A DNA stretch of 64,000 bases from Lysobacteraceae bacterium NML03-0222 (lineage in GTDB: Bacteria > Pseudomonadota > Gammaproteobacteria > Xanthomonadales > Xanthomonadaceae): assembly GCA_002798195.1 (NCBI GenBank), contig NWQM01000001.1, positions 372,001 to 436,000 on the forward strand, read 5' to 3'. Each line of letters starts with the position of its first letter. Within the stretch, counting starts at the first letter, position 1. Below the pieces are notes generated by a model. The model did not search any database. It saw only the letters and a list, made by a program, of their open reading frames with translations, and was not told the origin of the DNA. Position numbers and translations under genes: made by a program. This document shows, one piece after another, positions 34,340 to 43,448 of the stretch.

Positions 34340-35599
34340 ATGTTTACAGCACTTGGACGGTCGTTTGTCGCGACCGTGCCGGTTGTGGCTGCCCTGGCAT
34401 TCTCATCGCCTGCAATGTCGAGTGATGCTGCCATCAATACCGCCCCGACCTACGATGATTTGCTCACCCGGCTCGATACGTTGCCTTCAGTTCGCGAAGC
34501 TGTGGCACGCCATGATGCCGCCACTGCCCGTGTAGAACAGGCGCGCGCCCTTCCCAATCCTTCAATGGCCTACAGCCAGGAAAACGTTTACGGCAGCGGC
34601 CCCTATCGCGGCGCCGGCAGCGGTGAAATGACGCTGTCACTCACCCAGCCACTTGAACTGTTTGGCAAACGCACAGCCCGGATTGAGGCGGCGCGCTCCG
34701 AGGCCAATGTCACCAATCTTCGTCGTGTGCAGGTACGCTGGCAGCTCGCCAGTCAGTTGGCATGGCGCTATGCCGAAGCTGAAGCTGCTGCACGACGTTA
34801 TGAACTTGCTGCCGAAGCCCTATCGTTGACCGAGCAGGATGCGAACGGGACTGCCGCGCTGGTTGAGCAAGGACGCGAACCGCTGTTGCGCGCTGTCCAG
34901 GCGCAAAGCGAAGTCCAGTCAGCCAAAGCCGCACTCGACGAGGCTCGGGCGCTGCGCAACGGCGCATTCGCACAGTTGTCGGCAGTCGCCATGCTTGACA
35001 GTCCCATTCAGGCCATCGGCACCAGCCTGCTGGATCGCGTTCCCGAGGCGGCAAAAACCAGCGCGGATGCGCCTATCGCCATCCAGCTCGCCCGAGCCGA
35101 CTTTGATACCGCAAGCCAGCAGGTGAAAGTCGAACAACGCCGCGCACTTCCGGACATCAGCGTCACTGTCGGCAAAACCCGGTTTCAGGAAACCGCCGAT
35201 CAGGCGTTTACGCTCGGCATTGAGCTGAGCATTCCCTTGTTTGATCGCAACCGGGGCGGCATTCGCGCTGCGTATGCCGAGCAGCAGGCCGCAGAAGCCC
35301 GGCTGATGGCACAGCAGCAAGCAGTCCATGCCGGGCGGCTGGCCGCAGAGGTCACGCTGTCTGCCTCGAACAGCCGGACACGCGCCGCTGATAGCGGCGT
35401 TGCCGCCGCCGAAGAAGCCTATCGCCTGTCCCGTATCGGTTTCGAAGCAGGGCGAATCTCGCAACTTGAACTGCGCAGCACGCGCGCAGCGTTAATCGCT
35501 GCGCGCAATGCCGCTGTGGATGCACGACTTGCGCGCGTCCTTGCCGAAATTGATCTGGCGCTTCTGGAAGGTCGAATCCCATTTGGAGCATCCCGATGA
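34340..35599 (+). CDS. czcC: CzcC-type outer-membrane efflux protein
   Basis: A 419-residue TolC-like outer-membrane channel. A signal peptide (about residues 1-28) is followed by two outer-membrane-efflux repeats with long helices (ARHDAATARVEQARALPNPS; PLELFGKRTARIEAARSEAN; RIGFEAGRISQLELRSTRAA). The family partners CzcB and CzcA to carry heavy metals across the outer membrane. GGAGT precedes ATG 34340. It overlaps czcB by four bases. Confidence 0.9.
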   Translation: MFTALGRSFVATVPVVAALAFSSPAMSSDAAINTAPTYDDLLTRLDTLPSVREAVARHDAATARVEQARALPNPSMAYSQENVYGSGPYRGAGSGEMTLSLTQPLELFGKRTARIEAARSEANVTNLRRVQVRWQLASQLAWRYAEAEAAARRYELAAEALSLTEQDANGTAALVEQGREPLLRAVQAQSEVQSAKAALDEARALRNGAFAQLSAVAMLDSPIQAIGTSLLDRVPEAAKTSADAPIAIQLARADFDTASQQVKVEQRRALPDISVTVGKTRFQETADQAFTLGIELSIPLFDRNRGGIRAAYAEQQAAEARLMAQQQAVHAGRLAAEVTLSASNSRTRAADSGVAAAEEAYRLSRIGFEAGRISQLELRSTRAALIAARNAAVDARLARVLAEIDLALLEGRIPFGASR

Positions 35600-36792
35600 A
35601 AGCAGATCGCAAGTCGTTGATTTACCTCATCGTACTTTTGGGCGCCTTCGCCACAGGCTTTACCCTTGCACGGCTCACTGGCAACGTCAGCGCCGGGACA
35701 TCCGTTGATGCCCCGGAAATCAGCACCAATGATGATGCCGCCGGCAAAGACGCCGCTGAAGATGAGGCGGGCGAAAATGAAGATGGCTTGATTGCTCTGA
35801 CCCGGCAGCAAATCGAAGTTTCAGGGCTTCAGGTGGTTCCTGTCAGCCGCGGGGGAGGCAGTCAGACACGGCTGAATGGACGTGTTGAATACGCCATTGG
35901 CGCGCACGCGGCCATTGCTGCTGCCATCGGTGGCCGTGTGGAGCGCGTCATCGTCGCGCCCGGCAGCAAGATTGTTGCCGGGCAGCCTTTGGCCGTGATA
36001 GTCAGTGGTGAAGCGGCAGCGCTGCGAGCAAGTGTGGATGCAGTGCGCGCCGAAGCGGAAGCGGCACGACGGGTCTATCAGCGCGATCAGGCCTTGATGG
36101 CTCAAGGCGTGGTCGCCCGGCAAGAGCTGGAAGCCTCACACGCTCGCACACTCGCCGCCGAGGCGGCGGCGCGCGCTGCCGCCGCCCAGCTTGTCGCAGC
36201 TGGTTCGCCAGGCGCGAATGGGCAAGTCAACATCACCAGCTCGATCACAGGCGTGGTGAGCGCCGTCCAGGTGACACCCGGCAGTGTGATCGCCGCCGGT
36301 GACACCGTGGCCCGGGTGGCCGACCCGACGAAAACTGAGCTGGTCTTTTTCGCGCCGCCCATGTTTGCAGCGCAAATCGAGGCCGGAACACGCATTGAAG
36401 CCAAAAGTTCGGGCAGCCACTTCAGCGCCGTAGTGATCGGCGTCGCTGTTGACCGGGGCTCACAAGGCGGCATGGCGATCATCCGTGCGCGCCCGGAGTC
36501 TGTCGCACCGCTTCCTGCGGGTATGCCGGTGTCCGGCATCGTGGTCGCGGCAGCTCAAGACAACGCGCTGACCGTACCAGCCGATGCCGTGCAAACCGTG
36601 GAAGGGCGTTCGGTCGTATTCGTGGCCGATGGTGACAAGGGCTTTCGAGCAATACCTATACTCGTCGGTCGCCGTGCGGGCGGGCATATCGAAATCCTCA
36701 AGGGCTTGTCGGGAGATGAGCGCGTGGTTGGCAGCAATGCGTTTTTGCTGAAGGCTGAGCTCGCCAAGGGCGAGTCAGGACATGCTCACTGA
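35596..36792 (+). CDS. czcB: CzcB-type membrane fusion protein
   Basis: A 398-residue periplasmic adaptor. It has one N-terminal membrane anchor (about residues 8-28), an acidic region (DAAGKDAAEDEAGENEDG), a lipoyl/barrel-sandwich hybrid (GGRVERVIVAPGSKIVAGQP), an alpha-hairpin coiled coil and a beta-barrel. The C-terminus ends GESGHAH with metal-binding potential. It couples the inner-membrane pump CzcA to CzcC. It overlaps both neighbours. Confidence 0.92.
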   Translation: MKADRKSLIYLIVLLGAFATGFTLARLTGNVSAGTSVDAPEISTNDDAAGKDAAEDEAGENEDGLIALTRQQIEVSGLQVVPVSRGGGSQTRLNGRVEYAIGAHAAIAAAIGGRVERVIVAPGSKIVAGQPLAVIVSGEAAALRASVDAVRAEAEAARRVYQRDQALMAQGVVARQELEASHARTLAAEAAARAAAAQLVAAGSPGANGQVNITSSITGVVSAVQVTPGSVIAAGDTVARVADPTKTELVFFAPPMFAAQIEAGTRIEAKSSGSHFSAVVIGVAVDRGSQGGMAIIRARPESVAPLPAGMPVSGIVVAAAQDNALTVPADAVQTVEGRSVVFVADGDKGFRAIPILVGRRAGGHIEILKGLSGDERVVGSNAFLLKAELAKGESGHAH

Positions 36793-36802
36793 GGATATCG
36801 TC

Positions 36803-39800
36803 ATGTTCAGACATCTCATCGAAACCGCAGTACGCCTGCGCTGGGCGGTGGTTTTTGCCGCCGCCATTACCGCAGCCTATGGCTTGTTTCAGCTTGGCAG
36901 ATTGCCGATCGACGCAGTGCCGGATATCACCAATCGGCAAGTACAGATCAATACCATCGCACCCGCGCTTGCGCCAGACCAAATAGAGCGGCAGGTAACC
37001 TACCCGCTTGAAACGGCGCTGGCCGGCATCCCTGGCCTGACCGGCACCCGTTCGCTTTCGCGCAATGGGTTCTCGCAGATCACCGCCGTCTTTACCGATC
37101 AAACTGATATTTATTCCGCACGTCAGCACGTGGCCGAACGTATGCGGGAGGTGCAGGACGACCTGCCCGACGGCGTGTCCCCTGTGATGTCACCGGTCAC
37201 CACCGGGCTTGGCGAAGTGCTGATGTGGACGGTAGATTTCATCCCCTACAACCCAAAAAATGCCAGCAAGCCGGATATGCCCGGATGGCAGTCTGGCGAG
37301 GTTTATCTCACGCCGGAGGGGGAGCGTCTTGCAACAGCAAAGGCACGCGCCACTTACCTGCGCACGGTACAGGACTGGATCATCGCGCCCCAGATGCGCC
37401 AAACACCCGGGCTGGCCGGGGTCGATACGATTGGCGGCTATGTCAAGGAATACGCCGTTCGCCCCAATAGCGAACAACTGGCCGCCTACGGTCTTGGCCT
37501 GGGTGATTTGGTACGGGCAATTGAGCGCGCCAATGTCCAGGCTGGTGCAGGCTTTGTCCAACGTGCCGGCGAAGGCTGGGTTGTCCGGGGCGATGCCCAG
37601 GTACAGACGGCTGAAGATCTTGCGCAAATGCCAGTGGCCAAGCGTGGCGAAGCGGTGATTCGTGTTGCCGATGTCGCCAGGGTCGAACCGGGACAAGCGC
37701 CACGACTGGGCGCAGCGACTCGAGATGGGCATGAAGTGGTTCTTGGAACGGCATTGATGATTACCGGCGGCAACAGCCGCACGGTGGCGCAGGCAGCAGT
37801 GGCGCGGCTGGCCGAAATCAATCGCACTTTGCCCCCCGGCATCACTGCCAAGCCTATGTTGGATCGCAGCATGCTGGTCAATGCCACGATAAAAACAGTC
37901 GCCAAGAATCTCGCTGAAGGCGCGCTGCTGGTCATCGCGGTGCTGTTCCTGATGCTCGGCAACATCCGTGCTGCGGCAATCACGGCGCTGGTGATTCCGC
38001 TGTCGTTCCTGTTTGCAGTGATAGGCATGAACCGCTTCGGCATCAGCGGCAACCTGATGAGCCTTGGCGCGCTGGATTTCGGCATCCTGGTCGATGGCGC
38101 TGTGGTCGTAATCGAGGCAACACTGCTGATGCTTGGACAGAAACAGGCCGAGCTGGGACGCAAACTTTCTGCTGATGAACGTTTGGCAATCGCAAGCCAG
38201 GCCGCACAAAAAATGGTGCGACCCGCTGCATTCGGGCAACTCATCATTCTGCTGGTGTTTGCTCCGCTTCTTGCATTGGAAGGTGTCGAGGGCAAAACAT
38301 TTCAACCGATGGCTGCCACCCTCATGATCGCACTGGTCGGCGCGTTCATTTTTTCCTTCACTTTGGTGCCCGCCATGGCAGCCTTGTTTGTGCGTCCGCC
38401 CAAGCTGGAAGCTGCACATGCACTGCCATCGGAAAAAACACAGCGGCGCGATGATGAACATGAAACCTGCATCATGCGTCTTGCGCGTAGCAAGGCCGAA
38501 CCACTCATCCGGGCGGCGGTTGCGCACCCTCGCATGATTTTGTCTGGTGCAGTCCTCATGCTTGCCGTTGGCCTTGGCGCATTCGTTTCGCTGGGACGAG
38601 CGTTCATGCCAACCCTCGATGAAGACAGCCTGGCGATGCAGGCGCTGAGAATCCCATCCACATCGCTGGAGCAATCATTGGCGATGCAGATGAGCCTGGA
38701 GAAAGCCATTGCCAATGAACCTGAAGTGGAAACCGTTTTCTCCCGAACCGGCACCGCAGAAGCTGCCATCGACCCGATGCCGCCCAATATCTCGGACAGC
38801 GTAATTGTGCTCAAATCAAAATCCGAATGGCCAAACCCCGGCTTGGGCAAAGAGGCGCTGATTAACCGGTTCGAGGGCATCGTTGGCCAGCATATCGGCA
38901 ACGCCTTCGAATTCAGCCAGCCAATTGAATTGCGTTTCAACGAGCTGATTTCCGGTGTTCGCACGGACTTGGCCGTGATGGTATTCGGTGACGACTTTGG
39001 CATCCTGCAACCGATTGCCGAGCAAATTTCGCTCAAGCTGCGGCACATTGATGGCGCGGCAGATGTACGCGTGGAGCAGGTATCGGGTTTGCCGATGCTT
39101 ACTGTGCGGATCGATCACGCCGCTGCGGCACAGTATGGCTTGAGTGCGGCGGATGTCAGCGAAGCACTAAGCACCGGCATTGGGGGGACTGCTGTGGGCA
39201 AGATTTTCGAGGGTGATCGCCGTTTCGAGGTCGTGGTTCGGCTTGATGAAGAGACCAGGAATGATCCCGCTGAACTTGCGGCGCTGCCCGTGCTGACACC
39301 CGATGCCACAACCGTGCCGCTGTCCTTGATCGCCAGTATCGAGGTCAGCGAAGGCCCCAACCAAATTAGCCGGAACAATGGCAGCCGTCGTATCGTGGTT
39401 CAGGCCAATGTCCGTGGCCGTGACTTGGGGGGATTCGTCAAAGAAGCACAGGCAGCGGTAGCCGATATCGCCCTGCCCAGCGGGGTTTATCTCAATTGGG
39501 GCGGGCAATTCGAAAATCTGCAACGCGCCGAAGCTCGATTGGCACTACTGATTCCACTGGTATTCCTGATGATCGGCGTGCTGCTCTACATCGCGCTTGG
39601 CAGTATCCGTGAGGCAGCTCTGGTCTTTGTCTGCGTACCGCTGGCTCTGATCGGCGGCGTATTCGCGCTATGGTTGCGCGGCATGCCGTTCTCGGTTTCT
39701 GCCGCTGTTGGCTTCATCGCTGTTTCCGGCGTCGCAACGCTCAATGGCCTGGTGCTGATGCAGGCCATCGGCGAGCGTCTGCGCGCCGGAGATATGCCTC

Positions 39801-40060
39801 TGGAAGCCGCCACAGCCGGTGCATCCGCTCGCCTGCGCGCTGTATTTACCACAGCCCTGGTCGCCATCGCCGGCTTCATTCCGATGGCCATTGCCACAGG
39901 TTCCGGCGCCGAAGTGCAAAAACCGCTGGCAACCGTGGTCATCGGCGGGCTGATTACGGCAACCGTGCTGACTTTGCTAGTCTTGCCTGCCTTCGCAGCA
40001 TTTGCTGCCGTGAAACATCAAGCCAAACTGCGCACAACAGGAGAGGCTCGCCCATGCTGA
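36803..40060 (+). CDS. czcA: CzcA-type heavy-metal RND efflux pump
   Basis: A 1085-residue inner-membrane proton/metal antiporter of the HME-RND family. The N-terminus FRHLIETAVRLRWAVVFAAA starts the first of about 12 membrane segments. The fourth segment, GALDFGILVDGAVVVIEA, carries the D-D-E proton-relay residues found in CzcA. Two large periplasmic loops follow segments 1 and 7. The VVVIEA ending, where many relatives have VVIVEN, is a small difference. ATG 36803 has GAGGA upstream; an earlier ATG at 36782 lies inside czcB. Zinc, cobalt, cadmium and nickel are family substrates; the exact metal is not readable. Confidence 0.93.
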   Translation: MFRHLIETAVRLRWAVVFAAAITAAYGLFQLGRLPIDAVPDITNRQVQINTIAPALAPDQIERQVTYPLETALAGIPGLTGTRSLSRNGFSQITAVFTDQTDIYSARQHVAERMREVQDDLPDGVSPVMSPVTTGLGEVLMWTVDFIPYNPKNASKPDMPGWQSGEVYLTPEGERLATAKARATYLRTVQDWIIAPQMRQTPGLAGVDTIGGYVKEYAVRPNSEQLAAYGLGLGDLVRAIERANVQAGAGFVQRAGEGWVVRGDAQVQTAEDLAQMPVAKRGEAVIRVADVARVEPGQAPRLGAATRDGHEVVLGTALMITGGNSRTVAQAAVARLAEINRTLPPGITAKPMLDRSMLVNATIKTVAKNLAEGALLVIAVLFLMLGNIRAAAITALVIPLSFLFAVIGMNRFGISGNLMSLGALDFGILVDGAVVVIEATLLMLGQKQAELGRKLSADERLAIASQAAQKMVRPAAFGQLIILLVFAPLLALEGVEGKTFQPMAATLMIALVGAFIFSFTLVPAMAALFVRPPKLEAAHALPSEKTQRRDDEHETCIMRLARSKAEPLIRAAVAHPRMILSGAVLMLAVGLGAFVSLGRAFMPTLDEDSLAMQALRIPSTSLEQSLAMQMSLEKAIANEPEVETVFSRTGTAEAAIDPMPPNISDSVIVLKSKSEWPNPGLGKEALINRFEGIVGQHIGNAFEFSQPIELRFNELISGVRTDLAVMVFGDDFGILQPIAEQISLKLRHIDGAADVRVEQVSGLPMLTVRIDHAAAAQYGLSAADVSEALSTGIGGTAVGKIFEGDRRFEVVVRLDEETRNDPAELAALPVLTPDATTVPLSLIASIEVSEGPNQISRNNGSRRIVVQANVRGRDLGGFVKEAQAAVADIALPSGVYLNWGGQFENLQRAEARLALLIPLVFLMIGVLLYIALGSIREAALVFVCVPLALIGGVFALWLRGMPFSVSAAVGFIAVSGVATLNGLVLMQAIGERLRAGDMPLEAATAGASARLRAVFTTALVAIAGFIPMAIATGSGAEVQKPLATVVIGGLITATVLTLLVLPAFAAFAAVKHQAKLRTTGEARPC

Positions 40061-40095
40061 TGGCAAAGCGAAATTGTCGAATGCCCACAACAAAC

Positions 40096-40120
40096 GCGCG
40101 GCTCAAAGCCGCGCTTTTTT
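40096..40120 (+). terminator. Rho-independent terminator after czcA
   Basis: Perfect 8-bp stem GCGCGGCT / AGCCGCGC with a CAA loop followed by TTTTTT. It ends the czcICBA-like operon 35 bases after the czcA stop. Confidence 0.9.
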
Positions 40121-40153
40121 ATCCAAAAAACACAACACTTGTTGCTTGTTTGC

Positions 40154-40753
40154 TTATGAGCGGTTGCGGAACCGTCCGCCGCGAACTATCAGTACCATCA
40201 AAATCCACAGCAATATTGCCAGACGCAGCGCCAGCGCCCCGCTGGTAAATGCCGGCGCCAGCAGTGCCAAAGCCGGTATCGCCAGCCATAGCAGCGCCAT
40301 CCACAGCCGACGTTTGCCCGGCAAGGTGCGTGCCAGCATCGCGCAGCCTGCCATCAGCCACAGACATAGCCACCACAGCATCCCGGCCAGGACATGCAGG
40401 CGGTTTGCGTCCTCGTCTGCCGGACGTGCCGCATCAAACGGCAGCACTCCTTGCAATGCAAACGCCAACGCCGCCAGCAAGGCCATTTGCCAGGCCAGCC
40501 GCAGTCCCAAACCACTGCCTTCGGGCAAACGGCCGCGGGCGCGGTGCGCATGCCAGGCCATGCCCAACCCCGGCCATAGAAACAGCAGAACGCCCAGCCA
40601 GGGGGCATGTGCGGCCAGCTGCGAGAGGGAGTGCCGCAAGTGCGAGTATTCCGGCCACGCCAGCGCTGCCCAAGACGCCACCGTCAGTGGCGGCAACCAA
40701 GTCAATACCATCCACTTGCCATCTGCCTTGCAAACCGCGCTGTCTGACACCAT
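40154..40753 (-). CDS. membrane protein, DUF998-like, 199 aa
   Basis: Hydrophobic protein with about six membrane segments, for example PWLGVLLFLWPGLGMAWH and ALRLAILLWILMVLIV. HSLSQLAA near the N-terminus and GVLPFDA in the middle recall the DUF998 family of unknown function. It is divergent from the thioredoxin-like gene, with 31 bases between starts. An in-frame ATG at 40711 is an alternative start. Confidence 0.7.
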   Translation of the reverse strand: MVSDSAVCKADGKWMVLTWLPPLTVASWAALAWPEYSHLRHSLSQLAAHAPWLGVLLFLWPGLGMAWHAHRARGRLPEGSGLGLRLAWQMALLAALAFALQGVLPFDAARPADEDANRLHVLAGMLWWLCLWLMAGCAMLARTLPGKRRLWMALLWLAIPALALLAPAFTSGALALRLAILLWILMVLIVRGGRFRNRS

Positions 40754-40784
40754 CTACACATCCATCAACCCATCCAAGGCCATC

Positions 40785-41651
40785 ATGATGACCGATTCCA
40801 GCAATAACCCCCATGTTTTTGATGCCGCTGCCGCCAGTTTCGAGGCCGATGTCATCCGTGCATCCGTTGAAACCCCGGTTTTGGTGGACTTTTGGGCGAC
40901 CTGGTGCGGCCCGTGCAAAACCCTGGGGCCGATACTGGAAAAACTCGCCGCCGAGTACAACGGCGCCTTCCGGCTTGCCAAGGTGGATGTCGATGCCGAG
41001 CAGCAACTGGCTGCGGCGTTTCAAATCCGCTCGGTGCCCACGGTGATGCTGGTCAAGGGCGGACAGCTGGTGGATGGCTTCCCCGGCGCACTGCCTGAAG
41101 GCGAGCTGCGCAAGTTTTTGGCAAGCCATGGCATCGAGCCACTGGCAGGCGCGGAAAGCGTCGAAGCCGCTGCGCTTGATCCGCATCAGGAAGTCATCCG
41201 TCTGCGCACCTTGGTTGCGGCAGAGCCCGACAAAGTCGAACACCGCCTGGACTTGGCTCTGGCTCTGCTCGCCACCGGCGCTGCCAGCGAAGCCGAGCAA
41301 TTGCTCGATGGCCTGCCGGCCAACCTCGCCACCGACGAGCGCACCGTCAAGGCGCGCGCCCGGCTTGGCTTTGCCGCCTTGCTCAAGGACGCGCCACCGC
41401 GTGAAGTGCTGCAAGTGGCCATCGCCGCCAACCCCGATGACCTCACCGCCCTGCATCTTTTGGGTGTGCATGAAATCGTCAGCGGCGATGCCGAACAGGG
41501 CTTGCAAGCCTTCATGAGCATGTTGCGCCAAGACCGGCAATTCAACGACGGCCTGCCGCGTCGCGCCCTGATTGATGCCTTCAATATCCTGGACGACGCG
41601 GCGCTGGTCTCCAAATACCGCCGGCAGATGTCCTCGATTCTGCTGGCCTGA
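40785..41651 (+). CDS. cnoX: CnoX/YbbN-type thioredoxin with C-terminal TPR region
   Basis: A 288-residue protein joining an N-terminal thioredoxin domain (about 1-115, active site ATWCGPCKTLGPILEKL) to a helical TPR-like C-terminus (about 130-288). This is the CnoX layout: a holdase that protects proteins from overoxidation and hands them to GroEL or DnaK. Unlike E. coli YbbN, both active-site cysteines are present, so it can act as an oxidoreductase. Two adjacent ATGs exist (40785, 40788); AAGG upstream allows either. The longer upstream frame is a shadow of the opposite gene. Confidence 0.88.
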   Translation: MMTDSSNNPHVFDAAAASFEADVIRASVETPVLVDFWATWCGPCKTLGPILEKLAAEYNGAFRLAKVDVDAEQQLAAAFQIRSVPTVMLVKGGQLVDGFPGALPEGELRKFLASHGIEPLAGAESVEAAALDPHQEVIRLRTLVAAEPDKVEHRLDLALALLATGAASEAEQLLDGLPANLATDERTVKARARLGFAALLKDAPPREVLQVAIAANPDDLTALHLLGVHEIVSGDAEQGLQAFMSMLRQDRQFNDGLPRRALIDAFNILDDAALVSKYRRQMSSILLA

Positions 41652-41709
41652 AGTTTTTTCAAACAAATGCGTGCGCTAGGCACATTGTGCCGCTATACTG
41701 CGCACCCGC

Positions 41710-41794
41710 GCCGGAGTGGCGGAATTGGTAGACGCAGCGGATTCAAAATCCGCCGCCCTTAAAAGCGTGTGGGTTCGAGTCCCACCCCCGGCAC
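41710..41794 (+). tRNA. tRNA-Leu (CAA)
   Basis: Leucine tRNA with acceptor GCCGGAG, D-arm GCG...CGC, anticodon stem GCGGA/TCCGC with loop TTCAAAA (anticodon CAA), a short variable arm and T-arm GTGGG-TTCGAGT-CCCAC. The 3' acceptor strand is CCCCGGC, so A6 faces C67 instead of U, and the variable-arm stem is only about three pairs. Encoded CCA follows. The mismatch may be natural or reflect a 3' half supplied by the element whose integrase remnant follows. Confidence 0.92.
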
Positions 41795-41843
41795 CACAAG
41801 GACGTTTCAAGGGGTTTCCTGAACAACCCAAAACCCCCTAAAA

Positions 41844-41867
41844 AGCCCGCCACGTGCGGGTTTTTTC
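41844..41867 (+). terminator. Rho-independent terminator after tRNA-Leu
   Basis: CCCGC (41846-41850) pairs with GCGGG (41856-41860) around CACGT, followed by TTTTTT. It lies about 50 bases after the tRNA. Confidence 0.85.
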
Positions 41868-41909
41868 GTTTCTGAATGCTTCAAAGGGATTCTCTCAATC
41901 CCGACCAGT

Positions 41910-41932
41910 GTGGGGGTATCGGTGGGGGTATC
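41910..41932 (+). repeat. Tandem GTGGGGGTATC direct repeat before the integrase
   Basis: The 11-mer GTGGGGGTATC occurs at 41910-41920 and 41922-41932 with one base between. Paired GGGGGTAT elements are often seen between a tRNA and a P4-type integrase and may be integrase arm-binding or control sites. Confidence 0.5.
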
Positions 41933-41975
41933 TGGAAAATCCTGCTGCTATGTGCCCAAAAATGGGGGTGCAGGT

Positions 41976-42752
41976 ATGGCAAAGGAAACCGGCAAACTGC
42001 AAGCAGTGGCGCTCAAGCATTTACCCACAGGCAAGCACGCCGACGGTGGCGGCATGTTCCTGCATGTGCAGAAGACAGGAGCGAGAGCATGGCGGATGAA
42101 GTACCGCGTTGCAGGCAAGGAAAAACTGCTGGCGTTTGGCATATACCCCGAAGTCTCTTTGGCAGAAGCCAGACAATGACGCACCGAAGCGCGCGCCCTG
42201 CTACGCGAAGGTATCGACCCTAACTGGCACAAGCACAACCAGAAAGAAGCAGCCAAGCGAGACACCAAGGCCATGTTCCCGCAAGTCGCTGAAGACTGTC
42301 TGGAAGCCTGCCGCCCCACATGGGCGAAGGAGACTTACAGGAAGGCTTCCTATGTGGTAGAGGCGTACCTAGAGCCGAAGCTGCGGAAGGAATCCATCGC
42401 GACACTGAACACCCCCACAACTATCAAGGTACCCACCAGCATCTACGAGCAAGCCCCCTCACTGACAAGCAAGGCAAGGCAGTACCTCGGGCAGATGATT
42501 GAATACGCCATCCGGCATGGTCTCAGGGACGAAGGGCGAAGGCTGAACCTGAGAAGCGCACTGCCCAAGACCAGCAAGGGGCATATCCCAGCGGTAACCC
42601 TGCCCAATGAAGTTCAACGGCTCGTACAGGCCATCGCCGCCTATGAATCCCCCGTCACCCGAGCCGCCCTTCAGTTCGCCATGCTGACGGCACAGCGACC
42701 CGCACCAATTAGATGTCCCAAGACATCCCAAGAAGGCCAGAAACTCCAATGA
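41976..42752 (+). pseudogene. P4-type tyrosine integrase, broken
   Basis: From ATG 41976 (GGGGGTG upstream) the frame reads KHADGGGMFLHVQKTGARAW and FGIYPEVSLAEARQ, the DUF4102 N-terminal domain of tRNA-directed P4-family integrases. An in-frame TGA at 42177-42179 interrupts it. The same frame then continues (RTEARALLREGIDP and the SAM-like core-binding domain) to 42752. Homology ends at LTAQRPAP, the start of the catalytic domain around the first active-site arginine. The remaining catalytic residues, including the tyrosine, are missing. A point stop plus 3' loss means no active integrase. Confidence 0.88.
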
Positions 42753-42777
42753 AATCAATGGTTCTGGCATTTTTTAT
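42736..42777 (+). terminator. Hairpin with T-run after the integrase remnant
   Basis: GCCAGAA (42736-42742) pairs with TTCTGGC (42762-42768) and an inner near-palindrome CCAATGA/AATCAATGG extends the stem. ATTTTTTATT follows. It ends the integrase remnant. Confidence 0.65.
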
Positions 42778-42908
42778 TGATGCATATCGTCCCAAGCCGT
42801 GGCATTAAAGCCAGTCACTTTAGGGGTAATTTCCAAAAGCGCACCGCCTTGGCAGTGAAGAACGCCAAGTAGGGGCGTATTGGGGGGCTTACTTGGATAT
42901 GCGCGGAG

Positions 42909-43406
42909 TCAGTCAAGCATCTCCAGAATGCCCTGCAATGCCTGGGCGACGGTTTGGCGGCGGACGGCATCGCGGTCGCCGTCGAACTGGAATAGCCGGG
43001 TGCGGGCATAGTCGCCGCGGCGTTTCCAGCCGATCCAGACCGAGCCGACTGGTTTGTCCGGGGCGCCGCCGCCGGGGCCGGCGATGCCGGTAACCGCCAC
43101 CGCCATGCTGCCGCCGGAATGTACCAAGGCGCCGGCGACCATTTCCGCCACGCATTCGCGGCTGACCGCGCCGTGTTTTTCCAGGGTTTCTGGGCGCACG
43201 CCGAGCAGTGCCTGTTTGGCCTCATAACTGTAGGTGACCATGCCGCAGTCAAACCATTCGGATGCGCCGCTGATGCCGGTGGCGGTCTTGGCAATCCAGC
43301 CGCCAGTACAGCTTTCGGCGGTGACCAGCATCAGGTGATTGCGCAACAGTGCCGCGCCGGTTTCGTGGGCGAGTTGTTCAAGCTGGCTGTCGGTGGGGAT
43401 ATTCAT
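42909..43406 (-). CDS. pncC: nicotinamide-nucleotide amidase (CinA C-terminal domain family)
   Basis: A 165-residue CinA-type deamidase that converts NMN to nicotinate mononucleotide for NAD recycling. LVTAESCTGGWIAKTATGI with the catalytic serine and lysine region, GMVTYSYEAKQALLGV and AVTGIAGPGGGAPDKPVG are hallmark segments. The length is that of the stand-alone PncC form. It is divergent from mutS with 42 bases between starts. The frame extends upstream over mutS only as a shadow. Confidence 0.95.
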   Translation of the reverse strand: MNIPTDSQLEQLAHETGAALLRNHLMLVTAESCTGGWIAKTATGISGASEWFDCGMVTYSYEAKQALLGVRPETLEKHGAVSRECVAEMVAGALVHSGGSMAVAVTGIAGPGGGAPDKPVGSVWIGWKRRGDYARTRLFQFDGDRDAVRRQTVAQALQGILEMLD

Positions 43407-43448
43407 CGGGCAAACTAGGCGGCTTGTTTCCCCCGCATTGTCACCCGG

